In this document: one piece after another, positions 56,655-64,000 of the stretch | How positions within the stretch are numbered: the stretch's first letter is position 1 | Layout: each line of letters starts with the position of its first letter | From: Variovorax paradoxus B4 | GTDB taxonomy: Bacteria > Pseudomonadota > Gammaproteobacteria > Burkholderiales > Burkholderiaceae_C | Reading direction: 5' to 3' | Assembly: GCF_000463015.1 (NCBI RefSeq) | Contig: NC_022247.1 | Span: 5,703,501 to 5,767,500 of the forward strand | DNA length: 64,000 nt | Notes under the pieces: model-generated | Told to the model about the DNA's origin: nothing | Databases searched by the model: none | The model's input: the letters and a program-made list of their open reading frames with translations, nothing else | Made by a program: the position numbers and the translations under genes

Positions 56655-57704
56655 TTAGACCAACTTCTTGAGCAGCTCCGCCTTCTTGGCGTCGAACTCT
56701 TCCTGCGTGAGGATGCCCTTGGTCTTGAGCTCGCCGAGCTTCTCGAGCGTGGTCATCACGTCGGCCGGGCTCACCACGGCCACGGCGGGCTGCTGCTGGG
56801 TCGCCGCGGCCTGGGCCGCGGCGCTCGGGCTCAGCCCCTGCGCGAGGTTCTGCGCCAGCACCTGGCCCAGCGCCACGCCGGCGCCCAGGCCCATGGCATC
56901 GCCCGCGATGCCGCTGCCGCCGCCCGCGCCTTCGGCGAACTTGGGGATGGCCTGCGCGGTCTGGTACTGCATGAACTTGCCCATGTCGTTGCCGACCATG
57001 CCCATGCCGATCTTCTGGTCGAGGATCTTCTGCAGCTCTTCGGGCAGCGAGACGTTCTGGACCGTGATGTTCTCGAGCTTGATGCCGATCTTCTCGAACT
57101 CGGGCACCAGCTGCGCGGCCAGCGCCTGGGCGAACTGGATCTGGTTGGCGGCAAGGTCGAGAAACGGCACGCCGCTGGAAGCGATGGCGTTGCTGATGTT
57201 CTGCAGCACCAGCCCGCGCAGCTGGCCGTCGAGGTCGGCCACGCCGTAGATGTCGCGCGTGCCCGAGATCTCGGTGTGGAACAGCTTGGCATCGCCGATG
57301 CGGAAGCTGTAGTTGCCGAAGGCGCGCAGGCGCACGGCGCCGAAGTCCTTGTCGCGGATGGTGATGGGCTGCGGCGTGCCCCACTTCTGGTCGACCTGCT
57401 GGCGGGTGCTGAAGAAGTAGACGTCGCTCTTGAACGGGGACTCGAACAGCTTGTCCCAGTTCTTCAGGTACGTGAGCACGGGCAGCGTCTGCGTCGTGAG
57501 CTTGTACATGCCCGGGCCGAACACGTCGGCCACCTGGCCTTCGTTGACGAACACCGCCACCTGCGACTCGCGCACGGTGAGCGAGGCGCCGTTCTGGATT
57601 TCCATCTCCGCCATCGGAAAGCGCCAGGCCAGCGTGCCGTCGCCAGTCTCGGTCCACTGGATGATGTCGATGAACTGCTTCTTGATGAAATCCATCAGGG
57701 CCAT
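56655..57704 (-). CDS. SPFH-domain protein with C-terminal SHOCT domain
   Basis: 349 residues. The N-terminal region (VNEGQVADVFGPGMYKL) and the following domain match the SPFH/YdjP-like group; Ala/Gly/Gln-rich linker at about residues 255-310; a C-terminal SHOCT helix pair (LGELKTKGILTQEEFDAKKA, roughly 317-347). SPFH proteins oligomerise on membranes and organise lipids. GAGGAG ribosome site before the ATG at 57704. First gene of the cluster with DUF4178, DUF350, aminopropyltransferase-like and FAD oxidoreductase genes. Confidence 0.88.
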   Translation of the reverse strand: MALMDFIKKQFIDIIQWTETGDGTLAWRFPMAEMEIQNGASLTVRESQVAVFVNEGQVADVFGPGMYKLTTQTLPVLTYLKNWDKLFESPFKSDVYFFSTRQQVDQKWGTPQPITIRDKDFGAVRLRAFGNYSFRIGDAKLFHTEISGTRDIYGVADLDGQLRGLVLQNISNAIASSGVPFLDLAANQIQFAQALAAQLVPEFEKIGIKLENITVQNVSLPEELQKILDQKIGMGMVGNDMGKFMQYQTAQAIPKFAEGAGGGSGIAGDAMGLGAGVALGQVLAQNLAQGLSPSAAAQAAATQQQPAVAVVSPADVMTTLEKLGELKTKGILTQEEFDAKKAELLKKLV

Positions 57705-57870
57705 GGCCGCTCCTCGTCGAGTTTTTTTCCGGACTGCGCATATTGCCACATCGTCTTGACGGGTCTTCGTGCTTTTGGCGTGGCGGATCTCCGCCATGCG
57801 GCCTATGGCGTCATGGGCCGAGGTCTACAATCGGCGCCCCCAGAAGAAGCGCCACCAGGAGCAACGGCCC

Positions 57871-60213
57871 ATGTCCGATTCGACGACCTCATCGACCCCC
57901 ACGCCCGAAGACAAGCGCGCCGAATTGCGGCGCGCCGCCCTCGAGTACCACGAGCTTCCGGTGCCGGGCAAGATTGCCATTGCCGCCACCAAGCAGATGG
58001 TCAACCAGCGCGACCTCTCGCTGGCCTATTCGCCCGGCGTGGCCGCGCCCTGCGAGGAAATCGTCAGGGACCCGGCCAACGCCTTCAAGTACACGGCGCG
58101 CGGCAACCTGGTGGCGGTGATCACCAACGGCACCGCCGTGCTGGGCCTGGGCGACATCGGCCCGCTGGCCGCCAAGCCGGTGATGGAAGGCAAGGGCGTG
58201 CTGTTCAAGAAGTTCGCCGGCGTCGACGTGTTCGACATCGAGATCGACGAGAAGGACCCGGCCAAGCTGGTCGAGGTGATCGCCGCGCTGGAGCCCACCT
58301 TCGGCGCGATCAACCTGGAGGACATCAAGGCCCCCGACTGCTTCTACGTCGAGCGCGAGCTGCGCAAGCGCATGAAGATCCCCGTCTTCCACGACGACCA
58401 GCACGGCACGGCCATCACCGTGGCGGCGGCCATGCTCAACGGCCTCAAGGTGGCGGGCAAGGACATCAGCGAGGTCAAGCTGGTCACCTCCGGCGCGGGC
58501 GCCGCGGCGCTGGCCTGCCTGAACCTGCTGCTCAAGGTGGGCCTGAAGCGCGAAAACGTGTTCGTGACCGACCTGGCCGGCGTGGTCTACGAAGGCCGCG
58601 AAGAGCTCATGGACGACGACAAGCGCCAGTACATGCAGAAAACCACGGCCCGCACGCTGGCCGAGGTGATCGAGGGTGCCGACGTGTTCCTGGGCCTGTC
58701 GGCCGGCGGCGTGCTCAAGCCCGCCATGGTGGCGAGGATGGCGGCCAAGCCCGTGATCTTCGCGCTGGCCAATCCGAACCCGGAAATCGCGCCCGAAGAC
58801 GCCCACGCGGTGCGCGGCGACGTGATCATGGCCACCGGCCGCACCGATTACCCGAACCAGGTCAACAACGTCCTGTGCTTCCCGTACATCTTCCGCGGCG
58901 CGCTCGATTCGGGCGCCACCACGATCACCGACGAGATGGAAATTGCCGCGGTGCGCGCGATTGCCGACCTCGCCCAGGCCGAGCAGAGCGAGCGCGTCGC
59001 TGCCGCCTACGTCGGCGAAAAGCTGTCTTTCGGCCCCGAATACCTGATTCCGAAGCCCTTCGATCCGCGTCTCATGATGAAGATCGCGCCGGCGGTGGCC
59101 AAGGCCGCCGAGGAAAGCGGCGTGGCTTCGCGCCCGATCAAGGACATGGACGCCTACCGCGACCGCCTGCAGAGCTTCGTCTACGCCTCGGGCACCACGA
59201 TGAAGCCGATCTTCGACGCCGCCAAGCGGGCGCAGAAGAAGCGCGTGGCGTACTGCGAGGGCGAGGAAGAGCGCGTGCTGCGCGCCGCCCAGATCGTGGT
59301 CGACGAAGGCATTGCGCGCCCCACGCTGATCGGCCGCCCGGCCATCATCGCGCAGCGCATCGAGAAATTCGGCCTGCGGCTGAAGGAAGAGCTCGACTAC
59401 GACATCGTCAACGTCGAGCAGGACCACCGCTATCGCGACTTCTGGCAGACCTACCACCGCATGACGGAGCGCAAGGGCCAGACGGTGCAGACCGCCAAGA
59501 TCGAGATGCGCCGCCGCCTGACGCTGATCGGCGCCATGCTGCTGCACAAGGACGAGGTCGACGGCATGATCTGCGGCACCTGGGGCACCACGCTGATCCA
59601 CCTGCACTACATCGACCAGGTGATCGGCAAGCGCCCGGGCGGCTGCGAAAGCACCCCGCAGGACGTGCCGGTGTACGCCTGCATGAACGGCCTGCTCCTG
59701 CCCGACCGCCAGGTGTTCCTGGTCGACACGCACGTCAACTACGACCCCTCGCCCGAGGAACTGGCCGAGATCACGACCATGGCGGCCGAGGAAATGATGC
59801 GTTTCGGCCTCAAGCCCAAGGCCGCGCTGCTGTCGCATTCCAACTTCGGCACCAGCAACGAGCCGAGCGCGATCAAGATGCGCAAGACGCTCGACCTGCT
59901 GCGCGTGCAGGCGCCCTGGCTCGAAGTGGACGGCGAAATGCACGGCGACGTGGCGCTCGACAGCAAGCAGCGCGCGGTCGTCATGCCGCACAGCGCGCTC
60001 GCGGGCGACGCCAATCTGCTGGTTTTCCCGAACATCGACGCGGCCAATATTTCCTACAACCTGCTCAAGACTGCGGCCGGCGGAAATATCGCCATCGGCC
60101 CGGTGCTGCTCGGCGCCGCCAAACCTGTGCATATTCTCACGGCCAGCGCAACCGTTCGGCGCATCGTGAACATGACAGCCTTGACAGTCGCTGACGCAAA
60201 CGCAGAGCGATAA
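57871..60213 (+). CDS. maeB: NADP-type malic enzyme with C-terminal phosphotransacetylase domain
   Basis: 780 residues. The malic enzyme half (about residues 1-430) shows [45 protein letters not shown] and a Rossmann [12 protein letters not shown]. The C-terminal half (about residues 440-770) is the phosphotransacetylase-like domain, usually regulatory. It converts malate to pyruvate with NADP reduction. The ATG at 57871 has CCAGGAGC upstream. It is a single-gene unit divergent from the SPFH cluster. Confidence 0.95.
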   Translation: MSDSTTSSTPTPEDKRAELRRAALEYHELPVPGKIAIAATKQMVNQRDLSLAYSPGVAAPCEEIVRDPANAFKYTARGNLVAVITNGTAVLGLGDIGPLAAKPVMEGKGVLFKKFAGVDVFDIEIDEKDPAKLVEVIAALEPTFGAINLEDIKAPDCFYVERELRKRMKIPVFHDDQHGTAITVAAAMLNGLKVAGKDISEVKLVTSGAGAAALACLNLLLKVGLKRENVFVTDLAGVVYEGREELMDDDKRQYMQKTTARTLAEVIEGADVFLGLSAGGVLKPAMVARMAAKPVIFALANPNPEIAPEDAHAVRGDVIMATGRTDYPNQVNNVLCFPYIFRGALDSGATTITDEMEIAAVRAIADLAQAEQSERVAAAYVGEKLSFGPEYLIPKPFDPRLMMKIAPAVAKAAEESGVASRPIKDMDAYRDRLQSFVYASGTTMKPIFDAAKRAQKKRVAYCEGEEERVLRAAQIVVDEGIARPTLIGRPAIIAQRIEKFGLRLKEELDYDIVNVEQDHRYRDFWQTYHRMTERKGQTVQTAKIEMRRRLTLIGAMLLHKDEVDGMICGTWGTTLIHLHYIDQVIGKRPGGCESTPQDVPVYACMNGLLLPDRQVFLVDTHVNYDPSPEELAEITTMAAEEMMRFGLKPKAALLSHSNFGTSNEPSAIKMRKTLDLLRVQAPWLEVDGEMHGDVALDSKQRAVVMPHSALAGDANLLVFPNIDAANISYNLLKTAAGGNIAIGPVLLGAAKPVHILTASATVRRIVNMTALTVADANAER

Positions 60214-60336
60214 GCTGTCCGGCGAGAGTGGCTGCCCACTTAAGGCGCCACGTCTCGCCCCTGCGCACTGCTCAAACTTTGGGCAGTCGCTTGCTATTTT
60301 CGCCAGCGTGGTGCACACTCGCGGGCTTGAATTTGC

Positions 60337-60346
60337 GGGTTAACCC
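60337..60346 (+). promoter_or_regulatory. Palindrome upstream of the barnase-like gene
   Basis: GGGTTAACCC is a perfect 10-bp palindrome 49 bases before the start codon of the barnase-like gene, in a 181-base gap that contains no gene. It could be a regulator site. No promoter hexamers stand out convincingly. Confidence 0.3.
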
Positions 60347-60394
60347 CAGGGTTGGCTGCCGATTCGGAACCCCGCTCTTTTCTTGTGGTGCCCC

Positions 60395-60805
60395 ATGGCG
60401 GCTTACGCCTCGATCACGTCCTCTGTCACTAAGTTTGCGCTCACCGGCTTGATGCTGGCGGCGTTGGCGACGGGGGCCGAGGCCCGCGAATGGTTCGGCC
60501 CCGGAAAGCCCGCCCAGGAATCGATCGCACTGTCCGACTTGCCGGTTCAGGGCCAGCGAACCTACGAAGCCATCCTGAGTGGCGGCCCCTTCCGATACGA
60601 AAAGGACGGCACGGTATTTGGCAACCGCGAGCGTCTCTTGCCGCCCGCGCGGCGCGGTCACTACCGCGAGTACACGGTGGCAACGCCCGGCTCGCGCGAT
60701 CGCGGTGCACGGCGCATTGTCTGCGGCGGTGAACGGCGCACCACACCCGAGGCCTGCTGGTACACGGCAGACCACTACGCGAGTTTCAGACGGATTGCAC
60801 CATGA
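60395..60805 (+). CDS. Secreted barnase-type ribonuclease (N1/T1 family)
   Basis: 136 residues with a Sec signal peptide (about residues 1-30, ending GAEA). The catalytic residues of barnase are conserved: Glu92 (HYREYTV), Arg101 or Arg106 (GSRDRGARRIV) and His127 (TADHYASF). GNRERLLP corresponds to the FSNREGKLP segment of barnase. Cys110 and Cys121, absent from barnase, may form a disulfide in the export form. ATGA overlap with the barstar-like gene. The activity is RNA cleavage. Confidence 0.92.
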   Translation: MAAYASITSSVTKFALTGLMLAALATGAEAREWFGPGKPAQESIALSDLPVQGQRTYEAILSGGPFRYEKDGTVFGNRERLLPPARRGHYREYTVATPGSRDRGARRIVCGGERRTTPEACWYTADHYASFRRIAP

Positions 60806-61281
60806 GCGATGACAACGACTTGAGCGGCGCCCCGAAGCGCCCCGAAGAAATGATGATGACTATGGAAAGACCAGCGGAGATGACTTTATCCCTTCGTGCC
60901 GTACGCCCGAACATCGTGCAATCGATTCGTGCGTTCCGCGTGAACGACCTGCAGGAAGCTGCGAACGCCGCGGGCCAGCACTTCCTGTACGCCAATCTGG
61001 GGAACGCCCAGACCAAGCAGGACGTTCTCGACCTGATCGCCCAGCAGTTCACCTTTCCGGCGCATTTCGGCAAGAATTTCGACGCGCTGTACGACTGCAT
61101 GACCGACCCGTTGCATAAATCGGGCCCGCAGCCCGGCTTTGTGATCGTGCTCGAGCAGATCCCGGCCAACGCCAAGTTCGACAAGGAAGCGCGCGAGCAG
61201 CTGCTCGACATCTTCCGAGACGCCTCCGACTACTGGGGCGACCGGAAAGTCCCGTTCCGCTGCTTCTATTCTTTTCTGTAG
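60802..61281 (+). CDS. Barstar-family ribonuclease inhibitor
   Basis: 159 residues. The barstar core occupies about residues 40-159 with FGKNFDALYDCMTD, matching the YGENLDALWDCLTG helix that plugs the barnase active site. The N-terminal 40 residues are an extra acidic, Met-rich tail; internal ATG codons at residues 17-21 could also serve as starts. It protects the cell from the coupled RNase. Confidence 0.9.
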   Translation: MSDDNDLSGAPKRPEEMMMTMERPAEMTLSLRAVRPNIVQSIRAFRVNDLQEAANAAGQHFLYANLGNAQTKQDVLDLIAQQFTFPAHFGKNFDALYDCMTDPLHKSGPQPGFVIVLEQIPANAKFDKEAREQLLDIFRDASDYWGDRKVPFRCFYSFL

Positions 61282-61322
61282 CCCGTTCTGCACACACCAG
61301 CCAAGCAGAACGGGCGAACGAG

Positions 61323-61502
61323 GCTCAGCCGAACGGCGCAGCACTCGATGGCATCGAAATCAACGGCAGCACCGCCAATGCGGCCGCCGGCACGGAACCC
61401 GAAGGCGAGAAGATGCCGACCGATAAACTGGTCGACGTTTCGCCGCTCGCGTTGCGCATGAGCAGCCCCTTCAACGCGGGCTACTGGCTCGCTGCAGCCT
61501 GA
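61323..61502 (+). pseudogene. Coding-like fragment without a start codon, followed by repeat copy 3
   Basis: In the frame ending with TGA at 61500-61502, about 60 codons are open with strong GC third positions and a protein-like reading (ending RMSSPFNAGYWLAAA). No ATG, GTG or TTG opens it; the only ATG (61411) would give 29 residues. The dispersed 3' element begins right after its stop, as it does after two real genes, so it may be the remnant 3' end of a lost gene. No family recognised. Confidence 0.4.
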
Positions 61503-61504
61503 AT

Positions 61505-61600
61505 AGGCCCACCCCCGAAGCGGCTCACTTCGTGTAGCCGCCTCCCCCTCGAGGGGGCAGCACCTGCGGCCCGGCGAAGCCGGTTCCGCGGTGTTCACGA
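61505..61600 (+). repeat. 3'-associated dispersed repeat, copy 3
   Basis: On the plus strand, after a stop codon: CCCCCGAAGCGGCTCACTT, CGTGT, a perfect palindrome CCCCCTCGAGGGGG (61544-61557), GGCCCGGCGAAGCCGGTTCC and GCGGTGTT. It is the reverse orientation on the chromosome relative to copies 1 and 2, but the same orientation relative to the preceding stop codon. It occupies most of the gap 61282-61632 that is free of intact genes. Confidence 0.8.
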
Positions 61601-61603
61601 ACG

Positions 61604-61633
61604 AAAGCCCGCCTTTGCCGAGGCGGGCTTTTT
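61604..61633 (+). terminator. Rho-independent terminator before rsmA end
   Basis: An 11-bp stem (AAAGCCCGCCT at 61604-61614, AGGCGGGCTTT at 61621-61631) with a 6-base loop is followed by T residues on the plus strand. It can end plus-strand transcripts from the barnase-barstar unit and, read on the minus strand, probably also rsmA. Confidence 0.8.
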
Positions 61634-62400
61634 CATGGGCGCGGGGGAACGGCTTGCGCGAGCGCCACGTACTCGGCCACGGGCACCTCTTCGGCGCGGC
61701 GCTGGGCGTCGAATTCGCCTGCAAAGCCGTGTTCGTCCAGCCACTTGCCCAGGGTGTGCCGCATGATCTTGCGGCGCTGGCTGAAGGCGACCTGCACGAT
61801 TTCGCCCAGGCGGGCGGCATCGACAGCCGGCGGCTCGGCCAGCGGCACCATCCGCACCACCGCGCTGTCGACGCGCGGCGGCGGATCGAAGCTCTCTGGC
61901 GGCACGAACAGCACGTTTTCCATCTTGTAGCGCCACTGCAGCATCACGCTCAGGCGGCTGTAGTCGGACGTGGCAGGCCGGGCGACCATGCGGTCGATCA
62001 CTTCCTTCTGCAGCATGAAGTGCTGGTCGGCAATCAGGTGCGCGAAGCCCAGCAGGTGGAACAGGATGGGCGTCGAGATGTTGTAGGGCAGGTTGCCGAC
62101 CACGCGCAGCGGCGCCGCAAACCTGGCAGCCAGCGCGGCGAAATCGACCTTGAGCACATCGGACTCGATGACGTCGAGCTGCGGATGCTCGCGCAGCCGC
62201 TTGGCCAGGTCGCGGTCGAGCTCGATGACCGTCAGGCGCCCGAGCCGCTCGACCAGCGGCTGCGTGAGCGCCGCCAGGCCCGGACCGATCTCGACCATGG
62301 CATCGCCAGGCTGCGGCGCGATCTCCTGCACGATGGCATCGATGATGCCCCCATCGGACAGGAAGTGCTGCCCGAACCGCTTCCTGGCGATGTGTGCCAT
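61633..62400 (-). CDS. rsmA: 16S rRNA dimethyladenosine transferase
   Basis: 255 residues. [15 protein letters not shown] and the AdoMet motif [15 protein letters not shown] are diagnostic; NLPYN carries the catalytic NLPY. It dimethylates two adenines near the 3' end of 16S rRNA. Its ATG overlaps the surA stop by one base, so it is translated after surA. Confidence 0.97.
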   Translation of the reverse strand: MAHIARKRFGQHFLSDGGIIDAIVQEIAPQPGDAMVEIGPGLAALTQPLVERLGRLTVIELDRDLAKRLREHPQLDVIESDVLKVDFAALAARFAAPLRVVGNLPYNISTPILFHLLGFAHLIADQHFMLQKEVIDRMVARPATSDYSRLSVMLQWRYKMENVLFVPPESFDPPPRVDSAVVRMVPLAEPPAVDAARLGEIVQVAFSQRRKIMRHTLGKWLDEHGFAGEFDAQRRAEEVPVAEYVALAQAVPPRP

Positions 62401-63809
62401 CAGGACTGGGGGGCCTCGCGGTATTCGACGTAGGCGCGCGCGCGCACTTCCTGCACCCAGGTGCTGAGGGCTTCCTCGACCCGCTGCTCGCGCAGCACGG
62501 CCCGTGCGGCCTCGCGCTGCTCGACCTGGGTGAGCTTGGATTCGCGCCGGCCGACCACCTGGATCAGGTGAACGCCGAAGCGCGACACCACGGGGTCGCT
62601 GATCTGGCCCGGCGCAAGGCGGTCCATGGCTTCCTCGAACTCGGGCACGAACTGGCCCGGGCGCGACCAGCCCAGATCGCCGCCTTCCTTGGCGCTGGCG
62701 TCCTGCGAGTTGTCGCGCGCCAGGCCGGCGAAGTCGGCCTGGCCGGCCTGCAGGCGGCGCTTGAATTCCGCGAGCTGCGCAACGGCCTGCGCGGTGGTGC
62801 GCTTCGGATCGTTGAGCAGCAGGATGTGGCGCACCTGCGTCTGGGTGACGGTGGCGTCGGTGGCGCCGAGCTGGGCCTTCGCCAGCACCTTGAGCACGTG
62901 GAAGCCCGCACCCGAGCGGATCGGGCCGGCAATGCCGTTGACCGGCGTCGACTGCGTGGCTTCGACGAACAGCGACGGATAGCGGTCGGCGCTGCGCATG
63001 CCGACCGCACCGCCATTGGCGCGGTCCGGCGAATCGGAGTTTTCCTGCACCAGCTTGGCAAAGTCTTCGCCGGAGCGGGCGCGCTGCGCGAGGCCCTGGG
63101 CCCGCTGCTGCAAGGTGGCGACCTGCGCGTCGGTGGCGTTCTCGGGCACGGCGACCAGCAGGTGCGCGAGGTTGATGTTCTGCAGCGCCGCATCCTTGGT
63201 GGGGGCGTTGCGCTGGTCGCGCAGGTATTCGTCGGCTTCGGCGTCGCTGATCTTGACCTTCGACTCGACCTCGCGGTCGCGCAGGCGCGTCAGCAGCAGC
63301 TGGTCGCGCAGGTCGTTGCGGAATTCGCGCTGCGAGATGCCCTCGGCCACCACGCGGCGGCGCAGCTCCTCGATGCTGACCTGGTTCTGGCGCGCCACGG
63401 TCTGCTCGGCCTGGTCGATGGCGACGTCGTCCACCTTGATGCCGTTTTCCTTGGCCAGCTGAAGCTGCGCACGCTCCGAGATCAGGCGCTCGAGCACGAG
63501 GCGCGTGAGCTCGGCGCGCGGAACGCGCTCGGCTTCGGCATTTTCCCGGATCAGGCGCGTGACGCGCGACTGCACCTCGGTGTTGGTGATGGGTTCGGAA
63601 TTGACCAGCGCGACGATGTATTCGGCCGCACGCTGCACCGGCGCGGCGGTGGAGGGCGCGGTACGCGCAGCCGGTGGTGCAAGGCGGGGACCGGCGCGCA
63701 TGATGTCGGTGATGCCGCTGCCGCCGCCGGAACGCAGACCCTGCGCGCCCGAGGTTGCGGCCAGCGCCGCGAGGCAGCCCAGGGTCAGGATGGAACGGAT
63801 GTGTTTCAT
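62400..63809 (-). CDS. surA: Periplasmic chaperone/peptidyl-prolyl isomerase SurA
   Basis: 469 residues with a Sec signal (about residues 1-22, ATSGAQ). The N-terminal chaperone helix region is followed by two parvulin domains (about residues 210-315 and 325-430), the second with [20 protein letters not shown] and [12 protein letters not shown]. It escorts outer membrane proteins. The ATG at 63809 is chosen over an upstream TTG because it fits the signal peptide. Confidence 0.95.
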   Translation of the reverse strand: MKHIRSILTLGCLAALAATSGAQGLRSGGGSGITDIMRAGPRLAPPAARTAPSTAAPVQRAAEYIVALVNSEPITNTEVQSRVTRLIRENAEAERVPRAELTRLVLERLISERAQLQLAKENGIKVDDVAIDQAEQTVARQNQVSIEELRRRVVAEGISQREFRNDLRDQLLLTRLRDREVESKVKISDAEADEYLRDQRNAPTKDAALQNINLAHLLVAVPENATDAQVATLQQRAQGLAQRARSGEDFAKLVQENSDSPDRANGGAVGMRSADRYPSLFVEATQSTPVNGIAGPIRSGAGFHVLKVLAKAQLGATDATVTQTQVRHILLLNDPKRTTAQAVAQLAEFKRRLQAGQADFAGLARDNSQDASAKEGGDLGWSRPGQFVPEFEEAMDRLAPGQISDPVVSRFGVHLIQVVGRRESKLTQVEQREAARAVLREQRVEEALSTWVQEVRARAYVEYREAPQS

Positions 63810-63826
63810 GGCGTTGCTCAATCGTC

Positions 63827-64000
63827 TCAGTCGTAATTGGTGAAGCGGCTCGGCCCTTCGGTGGGCTGGCGAAGAGGCTGGTAGCGCTGGATGTTTGTCC
63901 GCAAGGTCTGCATGGGGCTCGACCCGATGCTGGAGAACCCGACGAATTCGAGCTGGAACATGATGCGCGTGTTGGCCGTCACCGTGCCGGTCGTGATGCG
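63827..64000 (-). CDS. lptD: LPS-assembly protein LptD, C-terminal fragment
   Basis: The last 57 residues of a gene that runs past the window edge. The reading ends in a beta-strand [18 protein letters not shown] and a tail [10 protein letters not shown], as at the C-terminus of LptD barrels. lptD-surA-rsmA is a classic order. The protein inserts lipopolysaccharide into the outer membrane. Confidence 0.88.
   Translation of the reverse strand, partial: RITTGTVTANTRIMFQLEFVGFSSIGSSPMQTLRTNIQRYQPLRQPTEGPSRFTNYD

Noticed and set aside
56517..60194. A very long open frame (over 1200 codons) on the plus strand
   Set aside because: It runs antisense to the SPFH gene and in a shifted frame of the malic enzyme gene. 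It is a high-GC shadow rich in Arg, Gly and Ala without domains.
57889..60318. An 809-codon minus-strand open frame
   Set aside because: Antisense to the malic enzyme fusion; His/Val-rich shadow composition.

Overview
The window looks like chromosome of a high-GC betaproteobacterium of the family Comamonadaceae, most likely Variovorax. This rests on base composition, on protein families typical of that group (Bug-type solute receptors, abundant FCD-type GntR regulators, LysR/pirin/DoxX sets) and on the lptD-surA-rsmA order at the right end. It is inference from sequence style, not a database match. No rRNA, tRNA, CRISPR array, insertion sequence or phage gene was seen.

Layout. 1-1600: a tiny basic protein, a conserved small protein and a fatty acid desaturase. 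1655-8263 (minus): a trans-4-hydroxyproline catabolic operon with 4-hydroxyproline 2-epimerase, a three-part D-hydroxyproline dehydrogenase, a DHDPS-like deaminase, a receptor and a GntR regulator, behind a promoter that carries a palindromic operator. 8689-25476 (minus): a run of 15 genes in one direction, many with 4-base start/stop overlaps. It holds a dipeptide-type ABC importer, two acetylpolyamine-deacetylase-like enzymes, two class III aminotransferase-fold enzymes, an APH-type kinase, a hydroxyacid dehydrogenase, a class II aldolase, an M20 hydrolase, a Bug receptor, an EamA exporter and a GntR regulator. The kinase plus an AGXT2L1-like phospholyase suggests hydroxylysine (or another amino alcohol) breakdown beside hydroxyproline breakdown.

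25791-28082: DoxX and pirin divergent from a LysR regulator. 28090-32868 (minus): a polar amino acid ABC importer with a class IV aminotransferase that seems to lack its catalytic lysine, and a GntR regulator with a good operator. 33007-43289: mixed genes, including a SlyD-like isomerase, CYTH-CHAD protein, amidase, VOC protein, pirin, a protealysin-like M4 protease coupled to an emfourin-type inhibitor, MntH and two lipoproteins. 43364-49192: gap-tkt, and divergently speD-murU-pepP. 50154-57704 (minus): a phytase-like secreted protein and a five-gene cluster (SPFH/SHOCT, DUF4178 zinc ribbon, DUF350, membrane aminopropyltransferase-like, Tat-exported FAD amine oxidase-like) that is the best candidate for an uncharacterised envelope or polyamine-linked system. 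57871-64000: a malic enzyme-PTA fusion, a barnase/barstar pair, and rsmA, surA and the 3' end of lptD.

Non-coding structure is also notable. A roughly 90-base element lies directly after stop codons at three places, always in the same orientation to the upstream gene. A long inverted repeat lies at 8443-8615, and operator-like palindromes precede several regulated operons.
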